The notes beneath the pieces were generated by a model that saw nothing but the letters and a program-made list of their open reading frames with translations, ran no database searches and was not told the origin of the DNA. From Clavulina sp. PMI_390 (taxonomy: Eukaryota > Basidiomycota > Agaricomycetes > Cantharellales > Hydnaceae): 64,000 nucleotides of DNA. Made by a program: the position numbers and the translations under genes. The stretch covers positions 86,867-150,866 of the forward strand of contig WIDE01000059.1 in assembly GCA_015039315.1 (NCBI GenBank). The letters are read 5' to 3'. Below are positions 56,408-64,000 of the stretch, one piece after another. How positions within the stretch are numbered: the first letter of the stretch is position 1; the number at the start of each line of letters is the position of its first letter.

Positions 56408-58432
56408 AACAACAACTTATATGGTCATTTATGCTTGTTTACCAATACATATGAACCAATACAGTTTTGGCCTGATATGAGCCAATTCATTAGCGGTCCC
56501 AGCCCTTACGGGTAAGTGGATTGATGGTTGTAATAGTTGATTTGTGAGGAGGTAAAGCAGGGAGGCACCAGGTATGAGAGCACGTAGGATTGGCGTTGCA
56601 CGCAATGGAGAGACAAAAGAAAAGAAAATGTCGAGGAAGACGAAGAAGGAAAAAGAAAGTGGAAGATGGGATGAGGGGACGAGCCAAATGCGAACATGTG
56701 TTCGAGGCACTCGAGTGAGTTTCTGAATCCAATTCACCATCTCTTTGCATTGTTCGTTTCCTCTGATCGATGGGGCACGCAACCGCCAACCACGACCACC
56801 AACACGCATTCCTCTACCTCCCAGACGCATACGTTCGCTTTCTCCTCTCGACTTCATCCTTCATCTTAGCTATGGAAACGAGGGCTGCATACGATTGAGG
56901 AGGTGGTTCATATACCCAAGCTTCCGTTTGTCGGTGTCTTTTCTCTACCTTCCATATTTGGTATCGGTCTTGGCGCGCCCTCGATTCCCCTCTCATTTTT
57001 GGCGTGAACATCCGATCTCCTTCACCTTTCACCTCGCACAGGCACATCCCGCCCAGTCCTACACGACATCTTCGTTCAAAATCCTCATTCTCCTCGAAAC
57101 GAGTGAATGTGCGCTGTCTAGGAGAACGTATGCATGGATACGGGCAGGCAAGGATGCGGCCCCTTACTCCCGAGCCTTACATTAAGCTTGAGACTGTGCA
57201 CGTGGGGGCGCTCGTTCCTAGTCTGACGCACAACCGCGCAGTGCGAGCAGGTGAGGCGTCTCCACTTGCGCGATGCCATCCGGGTGCCGAGCAACACAGT
57301 CGCGAACATCATTCTCTCCTGTCGCTCCTTCTCCCATTCCATTCTATCCGATCCCCCCAGCTATTAGGCTCCATGCACCGCACATCCTTCTGCCAGTTAT
57401 TTCCCGCGAGATGCATCCCCGCTGCAACTGTGACCCTCTCTCGTCCGCGACGCATACTATGCATTCCCCAGTTTCGCTTCAAATGTAGTTCATCGGAAGC
57501 TTTACCCCGACCCTCACCTGCGTGTCACGAGCGATCTCGGGAAGCCAATCAGCACCACCGCGCCTCATAGCTACGGCAGATTTATATTCCCCTCGATCAA
57601 CATCGGCCTTACGCCACCTCCACGATCTCTTCAACCACCACATTGCACTTGAGGCAGATATTTGAGACTTCGTGCTATCCCATGAAAACACTCTCGTCGT
57701 CGCTGCCGCTACGGTCACTCGCGGTGAGCACGCTGGCCACCAACTCTTTGATTGGTTCTCGGGACTCTTTATCATCCAGGGCCCTATTAAACCTTAGAGA
57801 GTCTTCCACAACCCAGGTTGGGTGACTCTGGACTCCCCACCACCACCCACATGTTCGCATTCTCTCTCACAAACGCTGCCAGGATTGCGGAAGTTCTTCC
57901 CGTTTTTTTTTTACCATCCAGGTAGCATAGCCGCCGCAAGACCGCATCAGAAAGCTCGGTGGTGTCCGTGAGCACGGTTGTGTGTGTGCAACCCAACTGC
58001 CTGGCCGCTTAGCTGTGTCAAACTGTTGCCTGGACATATCGACGTGTTCTCTCTTCAACAACTAGTTCACCCACTTGCCCTTCCCGCTGCTCCTTCTTAT
58101 TCAAATTAATTGAATAGGGAGCAGACGAAGAACAGCTGGCGATATAATACTATTGGTGAATGAAATGTGCGTATGTGCATATAGGTGTGCTTCTGAACGA
58201 TATTTGAATGGACGTGGACAGAACGGGAGGAAAAGATACTATATAATAAATCAACAGAATAATGGAGAAATAAGGGAATAGTTGACAAAATTATGAATAG
58301 AGAAAGCGAGACAGGAAAATATTGGAGTGGAATGAGTGGAATGAGGGGCATCATGACTCAACCTACCGTCAAGTAGAGACATCAAGCAACAGCTTGTCAG
58401 CGCAGGTAGCGTTTTAGAAGGAGCAGGATTAC
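56408..58432. other. Intergenic, no gene I can build
   Basis: Plus-strand frames at 56745-57185 and 57004-57570 are long but low in protein-like composition (Arg/Pro/Ser/His rich) and overlap. On the minus strand, 57680-57990 contains sensible fragments (LSDAVLRRLCYLDGKKK, LDDKESREPIKELVASVL) that may be exons of an unrecognised gene. Confidence 0.3.
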
Positions 58433-59166
58433 CTAGCGCGGGCTGCCGATAAACTGATACAGTTTGGCTCGACGCTGAGCGAGCGTATCGGGGATATCCA
58501 AACCATATGCGACAAGCAACTCGCCAAGTTGTGGCTCTGTAAACAGAGGAATGAGAAGTGAAGACAACATATATGAGAGATGGAATCATCGTACCTGATA
58601 ACTGGCCCAAATCAGCCCTAGTGGCAGGAAATAACGCGTGGGGTCCAAGAATATTCTGAGGAGCGGGGGGGAGGTGAGGAGGAGGGTTAGGGGGTTGGCC
58701 TGGAGCAGGCGGGGGAGGCATTTCGAGGGTCGGGATCCAGGGGAACGGACGGCATATTGGCTCGAGCGGAAGGTGACTATCAATGAAGGTTCTGTTCATG
58801 ACCCTAGCTTCGAGTTGGAGAGTGCTAAATCGTCGAGTGAGTTCGTGCCCAATGGTTTGTAGCAGGAAGAGAGGCCACTCACGCAACGCGAGAATGATTC
58901 ATGCTATTTCGCGCCTCTACTTGAGCGTTATACATCTGCCATTGAGTGATGTGCGCGTTGGTGATGATTTGTTGTTCCATGTCAGCCATTTGTTGAACCA
59001 CGCGATCCACGCGCTCTCGGGTATCAGCAACTGATTGTAAGAATACTCCGACTTCATCAGCGATCCGGCGGAGATTTTGGGCCATTTCCTTGAGGTGCTG
59101 CTTAAGGGTGGGGTGGTGCTTGCATCTTGGTGGTGGATCGTAGAGAGAGCCGATCCTCTGAAACAT
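58433..59166 (-). CDS. Mug135-like protein
   Basis: Exons 59166-58883, 58803-58595 and 58536-58433 join in consistent phase to 198 residues. The N-terminal half is helical (LKEMAQNLRRIADEVGVFLQ, RVDRVVQQMADMEQQIIT), followed by a Pro-rich linker and the C-terminal signature ADLGQLSEPQLGELLVAYG ... LAQRRAKLYQFIG, which resembles the Mug135-like C-terminal domain common in Agaricomycetes. The function of that family is unknown. The start is uncertain because an additional 5' exon upstream of 59166 is possible. Confidence 0.5.
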
Positions 59167-59401
59167 GTTTTATTTGGTCCCTCGGTGCCGAGGCGAGTGA
59201 ATATGCGTACCCTCCATCCACATGGCGATTTGCACGCAGCTTTGACTCAAAAACAAAGCGGATGATGGCTCCCTCGATACTAGATTGATATTTCATTTAG
59301 CCACTCACTAGACTTTGGCTGGGTACCCCTCGGTCCTCAACGTTTGCTCTGTTACGAAGTTCAAACTGGAAAAGTCTTGGGCTACCAAACGGACACCCCG
59401 A

Positions 59402-59417
59402 CCCCCCCCCCCCCCCC
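59402..59417. repeat. Homopolymer run of 16 C
   Basis: A perfect poly-C tract ending in GGGG, in the spacer between two minus-strand genes. Such tracts are length-variable and a frequent site of sequencing error. Confidence 0.9.
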
Positions 59418-59521
59418 GGGGACTTGTGCGGAACGACGCTGGTATTCCAGTCATATTAAAGCTATCATTAGTGATTTATCTACGCTACTATTGCGACAGG
59501 GAGAAGTGAACCGCGCGCGGG

Positions 59522-60726
59522 CTACAGTGCTGCCTGGGGTCTCCCGTAGTCATCTATATGCCGTACGGCCGTCCCACTGTCTTTCGGTCTCCGTCCATCA
59601 TGTGCCTCCATCGCGTGCGCCTCCTGGCCCGTCCCAACGATCGTCGCTCCGCCCGTCCTGCCCAGCTCACGTACAGGAACATGAACATTCCCGCCAGACG
59701 CAGGATATTCGTCCATGTCCACTGTCGCAGGGACAACTGCCTCGCGCCTCGTCGCAGCGGACGTCATCGTCGGCGCCGTCCCCCTCGAGTCCTGTGCACG
59801 CATCTCCTCCGCCGCTCCAGCACCCTCGGCCTCTTCACGCGGGAACCCCTCAACAGCATAGCCATTCTCCACCTCATACGTCCCCTTTTCAGCCACACGC
59901 GCAGGCCACAGATCCAGGACAAACGTCAAGAGATAAAACGTAAAGATGAAGGCGACGGCCCACTCGAGCACGGCACTGACGTTGTGCACCGAGTCGCTCT
60001 GGAAGAGAGTGATCCCGAATGCGATGGCGAGCGCTACGTCTACGACGACGAGGACGATTTTGAGGATGTACGAGAGGCGGAGGAGCCCGTGGATGCGCTG
60101 GTGATCTTGGTGGTAGACGTCGAGGAGGCCGAGTTCGGCGGTGGTGAAGATGGCGGAGAGCGCGACGCCAATCATGAAGAAGAGGAGGAAAACGTCATGC
60201 GCTCTAGGGAAGCTGTTGGTGTTGAAGCACGAGACGAGGGTGATGGCTGCAGAAGAGGGAAAGGAACGACATAGTGTTACGAGCTCAACATCAACGATCG
60301 AACGGGCTAAAGTTCGCGACAAGCAAAACTCACCGACACCCCCGATAGTTGCTCCTGCGATGGCACAGTAGCTCAACACGCGTTCGGTGCGCCTCATGTT
60401 CCGCGGAAGGCGAGATTGATGGCGGAGGAGACGATCCGCAGCAACGCTAAGAACGAAGCATATGGCCATGACGGATGTGCAGGCAATGAATACGGGCTGC
60501 ATCGTCTTTGTCGCTCCGATATCTGAAATGAAGCTGTGAAAGGGTAAGCGTCCCCCGTCGATTGAACGTAACAGTGAACGGTATGGACACACGCAATGGA
60601 CCCATCCTGCCAGGGATACCGTGGCTTTCCTTGGGCGATCCACCATCCCAGCATTGCCCAGAGCATGGAGAACCATGCAGCCCAGCCGATGATGGGCAGC
60701 CACCAGTGATGAATGATGTAAAGCAT
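59522..60726 (-). CDS. Frag1/DRAM/Sfk1-type membrane protein
   Basis: Exons 60726-60593, 60533-60334 and 60246-59522 join in phase to 352 residues. The protein begins with a membrane segment (WWLPIIGWAAWFSMLWAML), then PRYPWQDGSIAFISDIGAT, the conserved loop of the Frag1/DRAM/Sfk1 family, followed by about five more membrane helices (FIACTSVMAICFVLSVAA, YCAIAGATIGGVG, VFLLFFMIGVALSAIFTTAEL, YILKIVLVVVDVALAIAFG, WAVAFIFTFYLLTFVLDL). The C-terminal 100 residues are soluble, acidic then Gly-rich. Relatives act in plasma-membrane lipid organisation (Sfk1) or GPI-anchor lipid remodelling (Cwh43); the exact role here is not shown. Confidence 0.75.
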
Positions 60727-61460
60727 GATGATTTATCGATTAAGCGTGGGTAGGTAGTGGTACCTTCTCTGATCCAGGGGTATGCTAATTTGCAGCACTA
60801 TGAGGCCGTGGATGGGATGAGGTGTGCAGAAACTAGTGGCACCAACACTGGTAGGGAGAGGGAGGAGAGAAATTTTCGAGCCACGTCGAGCAAATAAGGT
60901 TCTTCCTTTGTAGTCAATGACATGACGTCGGACTCGGATGTGGAGGCACGAGAGCGGCGACGAGCAACTTTTGAAAGCTGCGCCTCGGTGACGTCGGTTG
61001 ACGAGATTGGGTGACATATTCACCCTGCACGTGCACAGACTCTCCGCTTCCGACCCTCTTTTCCGAGGTCGGAAGTTGGAGAGTAAGCTCTCTGTGGGAA
61101 GCAGCGATACTAGCAGTGCTCGAGGAGGGATCATCAGGTCCGGCTGTAGGCCAGTCCCAAGGTACACTGTGCTCGATCAATAGATTTGCGTCGACTCCGG
61201 TGTTCCTCAGTCCATTCAATCCACATTTCGAGGTCGCGTGCGCACGCAGTCGTCAGAGAATGCTTCAACCTCTAATATAGGGGGCTCCTTTGACATCTTT
61301 CTCTCTTTCAGAAACAGGCACCGGAGAGATGGGGGAGTGAGAGGGCGATTGTTTACCTGTGTGGACATCAAGGTGCGATGACGTGAGATCCGCCATGTCA
61401 GCAAAAACTCGCTTCGTTCATTTCGTCGGCACCTGATTCGACGTGCCGACTTCGAGCACA
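60727..61460. other. Divergent promoter region with possible short minus-strand gene
   Basis: It lies between the divergent starts of the Frag1-type gene and the ferredoxin fusion. Minus-strand frames at 60914-61219 and 61216-61461 read partly like protein (DLEMWIEWTEEHRSRRKS in one phase), but no consistent start or splice pattern was found. Confidence 0.3.
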
Positions 61461-63151
61461 ATGAGCAGAACAGCGTCGGTGCTGCGACGCACCTCTCTCC
61501 TCACGTCACATCCACGTGGTCCTACACCTTTACTCGCTCCTTCTTACCGACCAGGGCTAGCAAGAACACGTCTTGCTCTCAGGGCTTTTTCATGGTCGTC
61601 GTCTAGACATGATTCGCCCACTTCATCTTCGACCTCCTCCCCCGCATCACCCAACCTAGAAATCAAGCCCGCAAAGCCAGGGACTGCACCTCCTTATTCT
61701 GCTCTGCTTGTGCTACACACCTCCACCCCTGCATCCGAATGGCCCTCTCATCCCTCCGTATACTCACCTCTCACCAAAGAGCTGCTCGCTCGGCTGAAAA
61801 AGTACAGCGGGATGGTGAATATGTCGCACGACCATACGCTTAGCGCTGACTCGGATTTGGCGTTCCCGAACGAAGTCAATGAGGCATACCCAGCCACGCT
61901 CTACTTGAATGGAATGAGGGCAATACGCATTCCGTCCGTATCGATGGACTCCATTGACGCTATCGAGCTATTAATGCAGGACCTGCAAAAGGGGCAGCCC
62001 AAGTTCAACTATCTTGCAGGTACGCAGCATACATCCACTCCAAGCTCGCGACACAGGGCATATTGCCCACTCTGTATTTGGTGCTTTCCTTGTATTGATG
62101 CAGGCTACTGACAAACCATCTAATTCTCTCACCTAGAACGACACGTTTACGTCTGCACTCATAACGCTCGCGACTGCCGGTGCGGTACCATAGGTGTTGA
62201 CGTCCAGCGTGCGCTCTCCACCATCTTCTCCGATGCACCCTCTACCTCCGAATCATCCTCTCCTCCCTCAGCCATCCCTCCTACGCCCTCACGAACCCCA
62301 ACCCAAGTCCACGGCATCTCGCACGTCGGCGGACATATCTACGCAGCGAACATATACGACTTTCCATCTGGCGACATGTACGCTACCGTCTCGCTCGATA
62401 ACGTCGCGCTGTTCGCCGAGGCGCTAAGTGCAGATGCACGGCCTCTAGGAGAGGACGTCATTACTGGTTCTGGCTCTGGCTCTGAGGCTGGAGGGCGGAC
62501 GATCGAGCAGACGAGGTTCCTGTTGGATGTCTGGAGAGGAAGGATGGATATGAGCAGGGAAGAGCAAGTAGCCTATGCTGCTGACTTGCGCTCGCGGCTG
62601 GACGTACTAGAACGAGAGCGTGAACTTGCTGCAGCCGCTGAAGCCGAGGCCGAGGCTGTGGGAGAAGTGGAGAGCGCGACACTTGCACCTCTACGCCGTG
62701 GTGCTTCTCCCGTACCAGAGAAAGAGAAGAGCACAGTGAAGATTGTATTTGAGAAGTTCCATGGTGATCTCGTCATACTCAATGCTCCACTCGGGAAGAG
62801 TGTCATGGAAGTAGCCAAGGAGGAAGGGCTAGTAGAAGGCACATGCGGAGGCGAACTCGAGGTATGCGTATATCATGTTAATTCTCTTCCCCATTATCGG
62901 CTTCTCATCTCCTTTCTACGAATTGCTAGTGCGCCACATGCCATGTCTACATCGATCCTGCGGCCACGACCACTACTACCGCTAGCACCAGTAACTCTCC
63001 ATTCCCAGAGAAGACCGAAGCGGAAGAAGACATGCTTGACTATGCCATCTCCCCTACGGATTTCTCGCGTCTCTCATGTCAGATCCCCGTCAGTCAAGAG
63101 CTAGGGGCGTGGTGCGAGGGTGGAGGGTTGATCAAGTTACCTAAATATTAG
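61461..63151 (+). CDS. Fusion of sucrase/ferredoxin-like domain with adrenodoxin-type [2Fe-2S] ferredoxin
   Basis: Exons 61461-62019, 62137-62861 and 62930-63151 close in frame to 501 residues. The N-terminus (MSRTASVLRRTSLL...) is rich in Arg and Ser without acidic residues, as in a mitochondrial presequence. Residues about 75-330 match the thioredoxin-fold sucrase/ferredoxin-like family (Apd1/Aim32 type): GMVNMSHDHT, then HVYVCTHNARDCRCGTIG and HVGGHIYAANIY, the Cys/His positions that hold a [2Fe-2S] cluster. After a linker of Glu/Ala-rich helix, residues about 395-501 form an adrenodoxin-type ferredoxin: VKIVFEKFHGDLVILNA, GTCGGELECATCHVYI (C-x5-C-x2-C), LSCQIPV with the fourth Cys, and the C-terminal GGLIKLPKY. 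All four ligands are present; an intron splits the motif just before the second Cys. It would act in mitochondrial electron transfer or Fe-S chemistry. Confidence 0.82.
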
Positions 63152-63417
63152 TTAGATAGAAGAGGTCCGTTACTATCCTGCAAATTTGGGAGCCTCCAAA
63201 GCCGCGTCAGGCTTAAGAATGGTTTACTAATAGATACATCTGGCGAATCATAGTGTAATCCATGAATGCTGAGCCATTTAGTAATTGTTATATTAGTTGA
63301 TAGAGATAAGGAATAGAAGGCGTAGTAGATACAGTGCTTTCGGAGGACCAGCTAGAGAATACCCAGTCACATGCAATTTTGTGAGTAGGTAGTAGTATCC
63401 GATCGGGCTAGTCGATC
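63152..63417. other. Convergent 3' flanks
   Basis: Short AT-rich spacer between the stop of the ferredoxin fusion and the stop of the membrane-protein gene on the other strand. Confidence 0.5.
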
Positions 63418-64000
63418 CTAAATCTTATTTCGCCAGCGACCTCTACCGACACCATCATGTGGCATTGATGGAGGCATGGGCGGTAGCCGGTCCCATGAAT
63501 CCCAGGGTCGGCCCGATTTGGATTGGCCGGGTGGTGGCGCGTTTGGGTCGATGTATCCCCATGTCTGCTTGATGTAAAGCAGAAACCAAAGGAGGACGAT
63601 GTAGAGCGCGGACCATATAATCAAGACGACGATCAAGTTTTTCCCTACCGGCCATTTGCGCGCCAGAATGAATTTTGTGACGAGCAACAAAAGGCCCACA
63701 GCCGTGATGCCAAGCCATATATATAGGATGATCCTGCATGCGACATCAGTTTTGTTATCGGTTGGAAGTCGGGTGAGGATGTTTGAGGTGCCAAATATGG
63801 CAATGATGGAAAATATCCCTGTCAGCCAGAGGGTCGCTATTGCAGGCCCGGTCATATCTATGGGTGAGCGATATCGTAATTTTTGTTATCAAGCCGCGGC
63901 ATTTCATTCATAACAGGTACTCACTGGATCTGACGTATCGAGAATAGTCAGTTTGGAAGAATGCGGGGAATACTCTTGTTTGGGGTGCCTCATAGAATCC
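63418..64000 (-). CDS. Multi-pass membrane protein, 3' part, cut by window edge
   Basis: The last exon 63857-63418 contains three hydrophobic segments (ATLWLTGIFSIIAIFGT, ILYIWLGITAVGLLLLVTKF, NLIVVLIIWSALYIVLLWFLLY) and a Pro/Gly/Arg-rich soluble tail. The preceding exon enters from the right edge and ends at 63925 (QTRVFPAFFQTDYSRYVRS) at a GTGAGT donor. The start lies outside the window. No family recognised. Confidence 0.6.

Noticed and set aside
59558..60274. A 238-codon plus-strand frame opposite the Frag1-type gene
   Set aside because: Antisense shadow of a clear multi-pass membrane protein; it shows Arg and Glu repeats typical of shadow frames.
1..64000. tRNA, rRNA or CRISPR features
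   Set aside because: I found no cloverleaf-type B-box with matching acceptor stem, no ribosomal RNA sequence and no regularly spaced direct repeats; CRISPR is not expected in a fungal genome.

Overview
The window looks like a piece of chromosome from a filamentous basidiomycete, most likely an Agaricomycete. The genes are split by many short GT-AG introns, most of them 50-80 nt. The families also point there: DUF6533 membrane proteins, Mug135-like proteins, large F-box-like families, a Goodbye-like/NACHT/ankyrin STAND protein, and a CaaX-type lipopeptide pheromone precursor. I cannot name the genus. One run of 36 N (39232-39267) shows this is a scaffold with a gap.

Layout. 1-22 kb is mostly minus-strand housekeeping and membrane genes: a large Ser/Pro/Met-rich protein with one N-terminal membrane segment (1113-5248), the myosin essential light chain Cdc4 (7020-7934), a secreted carboxylesterase with an apparent one-base frameshift (8377-10829), an 1132-residue F-box-like protein (11782-15451), the pore membrane nucleoporin NDC1 (15844-18836) and a DUF6533 multi-pass protein (19394-21538). 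At 23.4-27 kb the mRNA export factor GLE1 (+) and ribosomal protein eL24 (-) converge.

27.5-55 kb is accessory. It holds a degenerate-looking gene (27539-28240) and a 42-codon gene ending in CVIA (29447-29575), which I read as a farnesylated mating-pheromone-type precursor. Then come six two-exon F-box-like genes on the plus strand, interleaved with two related minus-strand genes of a second subtype. One of the minus genes is broken by a 1.2 kb element with 14-bp terminal inverted repeats next to the assembly gap. Past the cluster are a small membrane protein, a 39-bp tandem repeat and a 1075-residue Goodbye-like/NACHT/ankyrin receptor with intact Walker motifs (51593-55288).

58-64 kb returns to ordinary genes: a Mug135-like protein, a Frag1/DRAM/Sfk1-type membrane protein, a probable mitochondrial fusion of a sucrase/ferredoxin-like (thioredoxin-fold) Fe-S domain to an adrenodoxin-type [2Fe-2S] ferredoxin (61461-63151), and the 3' part of a multi-pass membrane protein running off the right edge.

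Exon boundaries were read by eye from GT-AG signals. For nearly every multi-exon model the exon phases were checked by adding lengths. The F-box cluster, the STAND receptor and the CaaX peptide lie within about 26 kb, so this segment may carry self/non-self or environment-response functions; that is inference.
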